From assembly GCF_000315625.1 (NCBI RefSeq), contig NW_005434628.1:430302-464966 (forward strand): 34,665 bases of DNA. The letters run 5' to 3'. The position numbers and the translations under genes were made by a program. Positions 1-9,087 of this stretch are shown here, one piece after another. The notes under the pieces were generated by a model. It ran no database searches. It saw only the letters and a list, made by a program, of their open reading frames with translations, and had not been told where the DNA came from. Position 1 is the first letter of the stretch. Every line of letters starts with the position of its first letter. Origin of the DNA: Guillardia theta CCMP2712. Taxonomy: Eukaryota > Cryptophyceae > Pyrenomonadales > Geminigeraceae.

Positions 1-283
1 CGGCGCGGTAGGACGCCTTGGGGTGCAGGGCTGGTCGCCTAGGTAAGAGGTGTGGAGTTGGCAGCGTGGAGTGCGCGAGGGCGGGGTGGCTCTTCCCTGC
101 TCCGCGTCCGAAAGGGAGCGTGGTCTCTGTCGAGAGCGCACGGCCCTAGGCCGTGTCTCGCTGGGCTGGCTCGGTCTGGCGGAAGGGGGGGGGGCCGCCG
201 GCGCGGCGGGGGCCGGGGCCCGCACGCCCGCCGGCCCGCCGGCCCGGACTCACTGAGTGAGTCAGGGCCTCGCCGCAACTTGC
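1..283. repeat. GC-rich island, left part, interrupted by the retrotransposon
   Basis: This is GC-rich, low-complexity sequence with runs such as GGGGGGGGGGCCGCCGGCG and a nested GACTCA/TGAGTC cluster at about 247-265. It shares this word use with six other islands in the window. I see no supported gene here; open frames in it are products of base composition. Confidence 0.6.
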
Positions 284-288
284 CTGGC
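284..288. repeat. Target-site duplication, left copy (CTGGC)
   Basis: CTGGC directly precedes the TG of the 5' LTR and is repeated at 6625-6629 directly after the CA of the 3' LTR. Five bases is the usual duplication length for copia-type integrases. Confidence 0.9.
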
Positions 289-692
289 TGACGGATCACA
301 TGGATCTTATATAGAGCCCAGACTTGCCGAGCCCAAAAACTCAGAAATTGTAACTGTTCTGGAACGGTACGGTACTCCATTCCGACTATTCGATGGAATG
401 ACCAGAGGAAGCATCCTCGGGGCGGACAATACCCCTGGTTATCTGTATATAAGCATGGGGTCCTGTCTCCTTCTCTCTCTCTCTCTCTCTCTTTTTCCTT
501 CTCTTCTCCCTCTTTCTTTTCTCCTCATTCTCTCTCTCTTCTCTCTTCCTTTCTCACCCTCTCTTAATCTTTTTCTTTCTCCTATCCTTTCAGTCTCTGT
601 TATCTTCCTATCCTTGCTCTGCTTATAAATACTCTTATCTCAGAAGTCAATTACCTACCTGCTCTAACTTCGCTACTGCATACAATCCATCG
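289..692 (+). repeat. 5' LTR of copia element
   Basis: 404 bp, starting TGACGG and ending CCATCG. A TATA box (TATATAAG, 446-453) is followed by a long CT-rich tract (about 467-600), a plausible promoter and leader. Compared with the 3' LTR I see no internal difference; only the first base (T here, C at 6221) and the last base (G here, A at 6624) differ. The LTR contains ACGGTACGGTAC, a motif also common in the GC islands. Confidence 0.95.
446..453 (+). promoter_or_regulatory. TATA box of the retrotransposon promoter
   Basis: TATATAAG lies in the middle of the LTR, upstream of the CT-rich leader. It is repeated at 6378-6385 in the 3' LTR. It is the only clear TATA element in the LTR. Confidence 0.6.
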
Positions 693-702
693 GTTATGAG
701 CC
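692..702 (+). other. Primer binding site, initiator-tRNA anticodon-arm type
   Basis: GGTTATGAGCC follows the 5' LTR directly. Its complement, GGCUCAUAACC, contains the Met anticodon CAU in the context of an initiator-tRNA anticodon loop. Known copia elements of Drosophila and some fungal relatives prime from the 5' half of cleaved initiator tRNA, and this site fits that mode better than the usual 3'-CCA mode. The first base overlaps the last base of the LTR as defined by the target duplications. Confidence 0.75.
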
Positions 703-1027
703 TCGATCTCTACTACGCCAGGGCTGACTTCCTTCTCCAATACAGCCGCACTCAGTCTTGGAATTCTTGTGCTTTGGTTCACTTACTGCACTTTTCGACT
801 CATCTGTTCAATCTACACAACATTGTCTGACTGGAAAGGCCGAATCTACAACATTGTATGCTTTCCATCACTACTGAACCTGTTCAACAGAAACAAACTG
901 GCAAACCAAATCCCCCAATGTTGCTCCTAACATTCTGTTTGCACATGATACCCCAACAACTTCTGGGGCCGCCAAATATTCTTCGAAGGTTCTTCGACGA
1001 ACAACACCAGTCTATCGTCCGAACCCA
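703..1027 (+). other. Retrotransposon leader between primer site and gag
   Basis: About 325 bp of untranslated leader. I see no long open frame and no other recognisable signal. The gag-like frame opens with the ATG at 1028. Confidence 0.6.
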
Positions 1028-1770
1028 ATGAGTGTGACAACTGTGAACTCTCCCACCAGTACCCCGGCACAAGTTACGATTATTTCCTCGCCATCCAGCA
1101 TAGAGTTTCCACCGCTTCCACGTAGCACTGACTATGACGCACTGGACAGTTGGAAACAAGGGGTAGAGAGAATCTTCCGACGTCATTCCATCCCGATGTC
1201 CGACTGGCTTCCCATCCTAGCGGACGATCCTCGCACTGATGAGCGACTGGTAAGTATCATTCGCAATGTGCAATTTGACGTAGGACCTGGAGCTTCACCC
1301 TCACAGTACTGGGAAGGTGTCATCTCTAGAGTTTTTCGTTGCACTAAATGCCCACGACCATGGGACCGGCCCGGAGTTCTCAACACTACAGAAGACCCTT
1401 ATTACGCTGAAACAGAGCAGCTCTCTTGAGCTATACCTACTTGAGTTTGAGAATCGCTGGCGAGAACTCGCAGTATGGGCATGTGACTTTAATCTAGAAG
1501 ATGGACTACCAACCCAGGATAACTTGATTACTCTACTCATTCAAGGACTGGACTCGAGGTGTAGTTCAGCAGTGGCTGGCAGAACTGATGAGATTGTGAA
1601 TGCCGAGACACTCACTGATGGCAATGGATTTGATTGCAGACATCTGTTCTGAATACAAGGTGGCTGGACTTGATGAGGAATCGTTCGCTCGGCTGAATAA
1701 TCGTACCAAACGGACATACGGTCAGGGACTCAGGAGTGACACTCGCTTCGGGTCGAGACACCAACCGTAA
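1028..1770 (+). pseudogene. Gag region, coding content split over three frames
   Basis: Three successive frames read as copia Gag. The first starts at the ATG at 1028 and runs to about 1340-1385, with a WEGVISRVF segment. The second carries the LQKTLITLKQ and LYLLEFENRW stretch up to about 1612, which resembles the helical UBN2/gag-polypeptide region of copia Gag. The third (from about 1618) continues with MAMDLIADICSEYK and stops at 1768-1770. Both changes are in the +1 direction. I see no clear CCHC zinc knuckle. Options are two frameshift mutations, sequence errors, or recoding. With near-identical LTRs, the breaks must be recent or were inherited through trans-complementation. Confidence 0.7.
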
Positions 1771-4700
1771 GAACACCCAGCTGCATTCCCCAATCTCTCG
1801 CTTGTTACTCACGGCTCACAAAACTGTCTGCAGATACTCGAAGACTAAGTCACCACTCGCCTCAAGGGTCATGGAAGTCGAGGATCGGAATACTTCCTCT
1901 GCCACCGAACTACAGGAAACTACGTTCGCAGTATTTTCCCCTACAAAATTTATCGTATCATCGTGCTAATAATACAACGACCCTAGCGTCTTCACGACTC
2001 GGATTGAAATCATGGCGAATTACTCAGAGGAACTCGATTGCCCTGAAAACTACTGTCAGCCCCCTCAAAGACAAGGAACATCATCCTCTTTCAAGGCAGA
2101 CGGCTACACCTCTCACTCCAACCACTGGGCAACTTCCAGCGGAGACTGTGATGAACCTGACAGAACACTGTGTCAGTCCACCCAGTTCTTCAGATGTAAC
2201 CCCTGAGCAACCAGGAATTCAAATTGTGTTGGATACGGGAGCCTCCGATCATTTCTTCAACTCTGACATTCTTAATTTCATCACTGAACTTAATTCTGAA
2301 CCTCTGGAGTTGCAAGTTAATACCATTCTTGGCAGTACACAAAACCAGACTGTGCTCCCAACTCATAGACAGAGAGCTGACATATTCTCTGTGACAGCAA
2401 GGCTTCCTTTTCTTCCTGAGTTAGATCTATCAGGATTTTTCTCGCCAGACTTCATGGTGAATCTACTTTCAGCCGCCCGACTAGTGGAAAGTGGTTACTT
2501 TGTTATTCTCTGTAAAAACCATTCGGTCGTGTGCTGTCCTATAGAAAGTACCGGATCAGATGGTTCTATCCTGGTAATTCCTCTTCTCCGTTCTGGCAAT
2601 ACCTGGATCTTCAACTCTAGTCACCAGACAAGGTACTTAATTCGTACATCCTTGCTAAACAAATTCTTGCTGTGGCTGTTGAATCCAGATACCTCAGAAG
2701 TGTCAGACATCGCCGAGGCAGCCTATGTGGACTCAAATAAGAATAAGAATGTGACAGATCAATTGTATCCTCCATTTGCACAGTTCTGCTGCAGCACGCC
2801 TACGCTCAACAGAGAATACAAGGAAACTGAAAGATCTGCGACCAGCTCAGCTCCTGAGGGATTGCCTACTGCTTCCCCTGCCGTAACGATTGGCAACACT
2901 GACACAGCGAGTAACCATCACAGTACTGAACAATCTCTGTCTCAAAAGGCACAGTTTCTGCAGAAATTACATCTTAAACTGGGACATGCGAACATGGTTG
3001 CCCTCAACAAACTGCACTACAGCACGGCTGAAGTTCCGGAGGTACCGCGGAAGTATCTCTGCCTGGATGAAAAATGCTTGTGCTGCCTTAGAATGAAGAG
3101 CAAACAGATCCTGGCAAGTAAGCACAACGGTGAAATAACCAAATTGTGTGCGACACAGAGGAACTTTCAACCACTTGAGAAGCTACACGCTGACCTAGCA
3201 GGTCCACTGAACATTCGGACTCACAAAGGAGCAAGGCACTTTCTCGTAATCACTGACCAGGCGACACGATTCCGATGGGTTCTACTAGTTCCCAAAAAGG
3301 ATGATGTACCTGAACTCCTTCAAAGCTTCTTTCGAGACCTGCTTGCAGAATTTGGCACTAACGTAAAAATACTGATCCTACAAACCGACTGTGGCAGCGA
3401 ATTTAAAAATCAGAAACTCGTCACCATTCTGCAAAATGCTGGAATCAGACCTGAATACTCTTGTCCTTACACTCCAAGTCAGAATGGTATTGCAGAATCT
3501 TCGGTCAAGAGAATCAAAGAGATCACTCGAGCATTTATGGACACATCCAATTTACCCCAGAGCCTCTGGGGGTTTGCAGCGGTACACGCCGCACGTGTTG
3601 CAAATCTCATTCCTCATCGGTTACTAAACTATCAGACTCCGTTTCAATTACTGTACGGATATTACCCATCACTCAACAAGCTTCCGGTGTTCGGATGCTA
3701 TGCTTGTGTTCACAGGAGAAATAATAAAGGGTCACTGGTTGGAAGCACTGTTGAAGGAATCTATCTCGGAGATGCTGATCCACTGTTTAATACAAAGGGT
3801 TATCTCGTGTATGGACCAAAGTCAAAACGATTCTTCATCTCCACGTCTGTGGCGTTTGATGAAAGCTTATTCCCTTGCAGGCCAAAGAGCTCACGAAGGT
3901 TGACAGATCTCAAGGACATAAGTACACTACTTACCGACAATGAACTTGAGTACCCTGACTACTCCAGCTCTGATCTATCAGAACACCACCAAGTCATGAG
4001 CTGTGAGCAACAATCTGGCAGTACTGATTGCTGTACAGATCTGATGAATCACGAATCTCCGAAATCTGTTCCCGGCAATGTGGATAAAGCAAAAGATACA
4101 GAACCACTGATCAAACAACGACATAGTTTGAAAACTCTGAGCAGAAAACAACTGGTCAATGCACTTGTCAGAAATAAGGTTCAACTCGAATTACCATCAT
4201 ACTTCTATCCGGATGAGACACCTGGAACATGGACAGTCATGAGCTACAGAAGGGAACAAAGGAATAAGCAGACCTACCTTCTCACCAAAGTAGTGGACTG
4301 TCCTGTACCAGATGACATTGGAAAGATAATTCCACTGAAAACTGACAATTCTGAGTTCTCCCTACAGAAAGTGTTGGACCTTCAATTTAACGTTCCTCAG
4401 TATCTAGATGACATACTCTCTGTACAGCAAGGGCGTACAAGTCCAGGAGAATCAGTGAACCCCACATCTACTGCCTACTTCACCTCATCAACTCTCACTT
4501 ACTGGCAGCAGATCAAGGAACCCAAAAGCATAAAGGAAGCATATGAAAGCGAACATAGAGACAAATGGATGAGAGCACTCCAAGATGAAATGACTAGCCT
4601 TGAACAAAAATTGGTGTATACTACTGAGTCACAGGTACCTCCAGGAACAAAAACTATTCCTTGCAAACCAGTTTTCAAGGTAAAAACAAATTCAGATGGA

Positions 4701-6191
4701 ACCCTAGACAAATTCAAGGCTCGTATAGTAGCGTTGGGATATCGTCAAGTGAAGGGTATTGACTATGAAGAGACATTTGCACCATTTGTAGACCTGAGCA
4801 CTATTCGATTGCTATTTGCATTGGCTGTAGAATACACCTATCACATTCACCATGTCGACGTAAAAACTGCCTTCCTAAATGCAAACATAGACAAGGAAAT
4901 TTATACCAGACCTCCCAAGGACTTATTGAAGTACTTACGTGCATGGCTCACAGGAAGTGCCCCAATAGACCTACCAGAGGACGACAGAGTATTCTGGAAA
5001 CTGCAGCGAGCACTATATGGTACCAAACAAGCCCCTAACTTGTGGAGTGTAACCTTGCGAAAATACTTGTTACAATTAGGATTTCGTGACGTCGGATTTG
5101 AAAAATCTGTATACATTCGCAGAAAACCAGATGGGGGTGTTCTAATCGTACTTGTCTGGGTGGACGATGTGTTACTGTTTGGAGACACCTTGGAACCTAT
5201 CAATGAATTCAAGACAGAATTGAATAACAGGTTCCCAATCACCGATAAGGGAGAAGTGGAATACTTTTTAGGGGTAGAGATCAAACGAGATCTTGAAACA
5301 GGAAGCATCACACTTTCTCAAGAAAAATTCATCAACGAAATATTGACAGAATTCGAGATAGATGAGAAAATGAAAGCCTGGACTCCTGGAACTACAACCA
5401 AACAAAAACTTAGTGATGATGGAGATTATCTTCACAAAGGAGACCAGACGAGATATCAACAACTGATAGGCAAACTCAATTACCTCTCGGTGTTTACAAG
5501 ACCTGACTTGGCCTACACAATCTCAAGACTCTCACAACATCTGAGAGCACCTACCGTAACAAATTGGAAGGAAGCTATGAGAGTTCTTCATTACCTAAAT
5601 CAGACAAAAAATATGGGAATAATTTTCAAACGGGCCGGAAGTCTACACTCACCATGTCCTGGATTAATTGCATACAGCGATAGCGATTTTGGAGGAGACT
5701 CCTCAGATCGTCGCTCAACCATTGGCTTACTTCTGCAATACAATGGTGCCCCGATAGTCTGGAAGGCTAAGAAACTCAAACTTGTCACCCTTAGTACAGC
5801 CGAATCAGAGTATTGTGCAGGCGCAAAGGCTGGAGTAGAAATCATCTACATACGACAAATATTAGAGGACCTGGGTCTAGAGTGTATCAATCCAACTCCA
5901 TTGTACATTGACAATCAGGCTGCAATCTGCATTGCAAAGAATCCAGGAAAAAAGAGTTTGGCTAAACATATTGACATCAAGAGGTTTTTCCTAAGACAAC
6001 TTGTGGAAGAGAATACCGTTAACGTACAATATGTACAGACCTCGAAGATGTTGGCTGACCTCATGACAAAATCACTTGGACGCTATCAACACATGAATCT
6101 GACTAAGCAGGTATTGGGCCAATTTGAGTCTTTCCAACATCCATCCCTTGATCCAATCTCAGAACTAAAACCTACAGACTCACCTGACTAG
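1740..6191 (+). CDS. pol: Copia Pol polyprotein: protease, integrase, reverse transcriptase, RNase H
   Basis: This frame is open from 1740 to the stop at 6191. Its first ATG is at 2151, so expression by frameshift from the upstream frame, which it overlaps at 1740-1770, is likely. Motifs in order: aspartic protease LDTGASDHF (about 2232); an H-x-H and CLCC zinc region (about 2966-3100); integrase with D in HADLAGPL (about 3190), D in QTDCGSEF and E in NGIAESS, with exactly 35 residues between the last two (D-35-E); reverse transcriptase with FKARIVALGY, VDVKTAFLNA and the catalytic WVDDVLLF box (about 5160); RNase H with SDSDFGG, STAESEY and DNQAA, ending in a KHIDIKRFF segment. No internal stop is present, so the enzyme part looks functional. 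It acts in the cytoplasmic virus-like particle and, for integrase, in the nucleus. Confidence 0.95.
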   Translation, partial: HSLRVETPTVRTPSCIPQSLACYSRLTKLSADTRRLSHHSPQGSWKSRIGILPLPPNYRKLRSQYFPLQNLSYHRANNTTTLASSRLGLKSWRITQRNSIALKTTVSPLKDKEHHPLSRQTATPLTPTTGQLPAETVMNLTEHCVSPPSSSDVTPEQPGIQIVLDTGASDHFFNSDILNFITELNSEPLELQVNTILGSTQNQTVLPTHRQRADIFSVTARLPFLPELDLSGFFSPDFMVNLLSAARLVESGYFVILCKNHSVVCCPIESTGSDGSILVIPLLRSGNTWIFNSSHQTRYLIRTSLLNKFLLWLLNPDTSEVSDIAEAAYVDSNKNKNVTDQLYPPFAQFCCSTPTLNREYKETERSATSSAPEGLPTASPAVTIGNTDTASNHHSTEQSLSQKAQFLQKLHLKLGHANMVALNKLHYSTAEVPEVPRKYLCLDEKCLCCLRMKSKQILASKHNGEITKLCATQRNFQPLEKLHADLAGPLNIRTHKGARHFLVITDQATRFRWVLLVPKKDDVPELLQSFFRDLLAEFGTNVKILILQTDCGSEFKNQKLVTILQNAGIRPEYSCPYTPSQNGIAESSVKRIKEITRAFMDTSNLPQSLWGFAAVHAARVANLIPHRLLNYQTPFQLLYGYYPSLNKLPVFGCYACVHRRNNKGSLVGSTVEGIYLGDADPLFNTKGYLVYGPKSKRFFISTSVAFDESLFPCRPKSSRRLTDLKDISTLLTDNELEYPDYSSSDLSEHHQVMSCEQQSGSTDCCTDLMNHESPKSVPGNVDKAKDTEPLIKQRHSLKTLSRKQLVNALVRNKVQLELPSYFYPDETPGTWTVMSYRREQRNKQTYLLTKVVDCPVPDDIGKIIPLKTDNSEFSLQKVLDLQFNVPQYLDDILSVQQGRTSPGESVNPTSTAYFTSSTLTYWQQIKEPKSIKEAYESEHRDKWMRALQDEMTSLEQKLVYTTESQVPPGTKTIPCKPVFKVKTNSDGTLDKFKARIVALGYRQVKGIDYEETFAPFVDLSTIRLLFALAVEYTYHIHHVDVKTAFLNANIDKEIYTRPPKDLLKYLRAWLTGSAPIDLPEDDRVFWKLQRALYGTKQAPNLWSVTLRKYLLQLGFRDVGFEKSVYIRRKPDGGVLIVLVWVDDVLLFGDTLEPINEFKTELNNRFPITDKGEVEYFLGVEIKRDLETGSITLSQEKFINEILTEFEIDEKMKAWTPGTTTKQKLSDDGDYLHKGDQTRYQQLIGKLNYLSVFTRPDLAYTISRLSQHLRAPTVTNWKEAMRVLHYLNQTKNMGIIFKRAGSLHSPCPGLIAYSDSDFGGDSSDRRSTIGLLLQYNGAPIVWKAKKLKLVTLSTAESEYCAGAKAGVEIIYIRQILEDLGLECINPTPLYIDNQAAICIAKNPGKKSLAKHIDIKRFFLRQLVEENTVNVQYVQTSKMLADLMTKSLGRYQHMNLTKQVLGQFESFQHPSLDPISELKPTDSPD

Positions 6192-6208
6192 GGACTCTAC
6201 CATGTCTG

Positions 6209-6221
6209 GTCTCAGGGGGGC
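6209..6221 (+). other. Polypurine tract before the 3' LTR
   Basis: A purine run, CAGGGGGGC, lies directly before GACGGATC, the start of the 3' LTR. This is the position where plus-strand DNA synthesis is primed in LTR retrotransposons. Confidence 0.7.
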
Positions 6222-6624
6222 GACGGATCACATGGATCTTATATAGAGCCCAGACTTGCCGAGCCCAAAAACTCAGAAATTGTAACTGTTCTGGAACGGT
6301 ACGGTACTCCATTCCGACTATTCGATGGAATGACCAGAGGAAGCATCCTCGGGGCGGACAATACCCCTGGTTATCTGTATATAAGCATGGGGTCCTGTCT
6401 CCTTCTCTCTCTCTCTCTCTCTCTTTTTCCTTCTCTTCTCCCTCTTTCTTTTCTCCTCATTCTCTCTCTCTTCTCTCTTCCTTTCTCACCCTCTCTTAAT
6501 CTTTTTCTTTCTCCTATCCTTTCAGTCTCTGTTATCTTCCTATCCTTGCTCTGCTTATAAATACTCTTATCTCAGAAGTCAATTACCTACCTGCTCTAAC
6601 TTCGCTACTGCATACAATCCATCA
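6221..6624 (+). repeat. 3' LTR of copia element
   Basis: 404 bp, a copy of 289-692 at an offset of 5932 bp. It begins CGACGG instead of TGACGG and ends CCATCA instead of CCATCG. A second TATA box lies at 6378-6385 and could drive outward transcription into the GC island on its right. Confidence 0.95.
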
Positions 6625-6629
6625 CTGGC
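6625..6629. repeat. Target-site duplication, right copy (CTGGC)
   Basis: This is the second copy of CTGGC, directly after the 3' LTR. It fixes the outer boundaries of the element and shows that the two LTRs belong to one insertion event. Confidence 0.9.
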
Positions 6630-7490
6630 AACTTGTGTGACCGACTGGATCGGACCGTACCGGCGGCGGCGCCACCGGGCCGGCGCGGCCCCGGCATCCG
6701 AGTCCGCCGGCTGATGCCGGGTGATCGGACTGAGTGGCTTGCGGCCCCGGCCCGGCGTCCGATCATGAGTCGGACCGTGCGCAGTCGGCGGCCCGGCCGC
6801 GCTGAGTCCCGGCACACTGCGGCAGTGGCGCGGCCCGCCGGTCCGAGAGTCCGCCGGACTCAGGCTCGGCCCGGGCCGGGGCAGAATCACCGCCGGTAAA
6901 ACACTCGGTCGCCTCAGTCCACAGATCATCGGGTGACGGAACGGTCCGACACGGTCCGGCGGGCCGGGGCCTGCCGGGGCTGCCGGGCCGCGGTGCTCTC
7001 GGACTCGGCGGTCCGCCGGGCCAACTGAGTTCATTGAAGCGGCGCCCGGGCCCGCCGCCCCCGGGCCCCGGCGAGCCAGTGCGGCGGCCCAGCGCCCCCA
7101 GCCGGCGGGGCCCGGTCCTGCCGAACCGTCGTGACTGTGCAGTGCGGCGCCGCCGGTACTACACGGTACGGTACGGTCACCGTCGGGTAGCACAGTACTT
7201 CACGACCGTGACTGCCGGGTCAAGCCGGGCCGGGCCTCCGTCTCTCCGAGGGCCTGATTGTCCTCGTACTGCTTTTTAACCGTTGCCTTACCTTTGAGTA
7301 AAGATGACTGCCAGGCTGGCGCTGACCAACTCCGTTTAGGGCGGCGCGGCGGGACCCTATGACTCGGTGATACTCACCGGCTGCCGGCCGGGCCGCCACT
7401 GAGTCACCACCGTCCGGCGGCCCCGGAGTCCGATCCCTCGGCCGCCGCCGGGCGGCCGGGCCTGAGTTGTAACTGTAATGTAACGTATTG
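6630..7490. repeat. GC-rich island, right of the retrotransposon
   Basis: About 860 bp of very GC-rich sequence built from a small vocabulary: CCGGCCCGGGCC-like runs, GACTCA/TGAGTC, and CGGTACGGTAC. It includes GATTGTCCT (7256-7264) followed 36 bp later by CTTTGAGTAAA (7292-7302), a module repeated with nearly equal spacing at 34112-34159. No gene is supported. Confidence 0.7.
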
Positions 7491-8071
7491 TGACGTGCCA
7501 TGGCGGAGAGGGGCGGAAGTAAGATGCAGGATGTTTGAAAATGAAGGGAAGGGATAGGGAAGAGAAGAGGAAGGACAAGAGAAGAGAGAGAGAGATGAAG
7601 ATGAAGGAGGAGAGCAGCGAGAAGGAGTGAAAGTTGTTGATAAGAAGAGGGAGAGAGGAGAAAGAGAAGGAGTGAACGTAGAGCTAACAGATCGCCTTGA
7701 GACTTCTCAAGCGTCTGAAAGGGAGTGGGTGATGGAAATGGAGGCAAGTTGCAGGTGGATCATCGGAAGGAGGAAGACCAGCACGTTGTCTATCAGAGGG
7801 TTCGCGGCTCTTCCGGGCAGAAGATGCAGGGGAGGATGAGGGACAAAGAACAGGGACGAGGGACGAGGGAGAGGAAGGAGGGAGGAGGGATCAGATGGGG
7901 CAGTGATGGGTTTCAGTGATATGTTGAGGCATGAGAGGGATATGAAGGAGGAGAGACTGAAGGAGAGACTGGCTGACTTCATTCTCTCAAACAGTCTCTC
8001 CTCGAGCAGCTATCCATGTCGTTCTAGTCCGCACCGGAAGCGCCAAGCAGGTGGTGAAGTGAAAATCTATC
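7491..8071. other. Purine-rich upstream region of the MRH gene
   Basis: About 580 bp rich in GA on the plus strand (for example GAAGAGAGAGAGAGATGAAG near 7580). It probably holds promoter and 5' untranslated sequence of the next gene. Open frames exist on both strands but follow the purine bias; I do not support any of them. Confidence 0.4.
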
Positions 8072-9052
8072 ATGGGCCCCAAGAGTGAGTACCTTCCCAC
8101 CTCCCCTCTCTTCCCTCCTTTGTTTGTTCCTTTCCTTCTTTCCTTCCTTTCTCTCCACCTGCTTCTGCTGCCCTCTCTCTCTCTCTCTCTCTCCAAGTCT
8201 CTCCTCAGCACTGCTTGTCTCTCCACGACCCTTCCCTGCCTCCCTCCGCTCTCCCCGATCGAGTGACAGTTTCCTGCAGCCTTGAACACAAAGAGGTCAG
8301 GGTTCCGGCCGGAGCTGATCATTCTCCTCCTCCTTGTCGTCGCCGTCCCCCTGATAGGATGGCAGATCTACAGGAAGATCACGTTCAAGTTCGAGGAGCT
8401 GATGACGGCCCTCACCTCGCACCCCTGCGCCTACGTCCACCGGGACAAGACCGAGTTTGACCTGTCCAAGTTATCGAAGACGAGGTCCACGTGCAGCTCC
8501 TCCGACGCGTCCAGCTGCCTGGACTACCACCTGAGAAGACAGGACTCGGACTTCTACTTCAACGTCTGCAACAACGCCATGCGCAAGCCGTCCCAGTGCA
8601 ACGACCTCTTCGGGCGCCAGAACGTCCAGAACGCAATCGGGTACCAGGTGGGGGATGGCGTCTGCTACTACATGGGCCAGCTCAGGACAGGCAGGTAAAA
8701 CCCGCAAACTCCTCTGCTCCTGCTTCCTCGAGCTGATGGGATTCAGGTGGAGCCTCCTCGACCAGCGGCACCCTGAGGTTGGGCTGAGGCTGCTGTACAC
8801 GGGAGGGAGCCGATGCGGAAGGAACAGAGGTCAGAGGGAGAAGAGAAGGGATGAAACTGACGGTGAAGTCGCAGAAAGATCCACGGAGTTTCACTTTGAG
8901 TGCAACAGGAAGGCGGCCAAGGTGGGAGCGTGTTTCCTCCTCTCTCACTTCCTCCTGCACATCATCATCATCACCACGACCACCACCACGACCACCACCA
9001 CCGCCATCATCATCACCATCATCATCATTATCATCATTATCATCACCATGAC

Positions 9053-9087
<35 letters not shown>

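Larger units (their letters stand above)
284..6629 (+). mobile_element. Complete Ty1/copia-type LTR retrotransposon with target-site duplication
   Basis: The element has two 404-bp LTRs (289-692 and 6221-6624) flanked outside by the same 5 bp, CTGGC (284-288 and 6625-6629), the target duplication expected of a DDE integrase. Between them lie a primer binding site, a gag region, a long pol frame and a purine run before the 3' LTR. The domain order protease, integrase, reverse transcriptase, RNase H is that of Pseudoviridae (copia), not Ty3/gypsy. The LTRs are identical over their inner 402 bp, which implies a recent insertion. Both flanks are GC-island sequence, so it jumped into a pre-existing repeat. 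Gag looks broken, so the copy may depend on Gag from elsewhere. Confidence 0.96.

Noticed and set aside
1250-1283. Perfect donor GTAAGT with TAG acceptor inside gag, a possible 34-nt intron
   Set aside because: The sequence reads as coding in frame; 34 nt is shorter than nearly all other introns inferred here, and removal does not by itself restore the gag frame.
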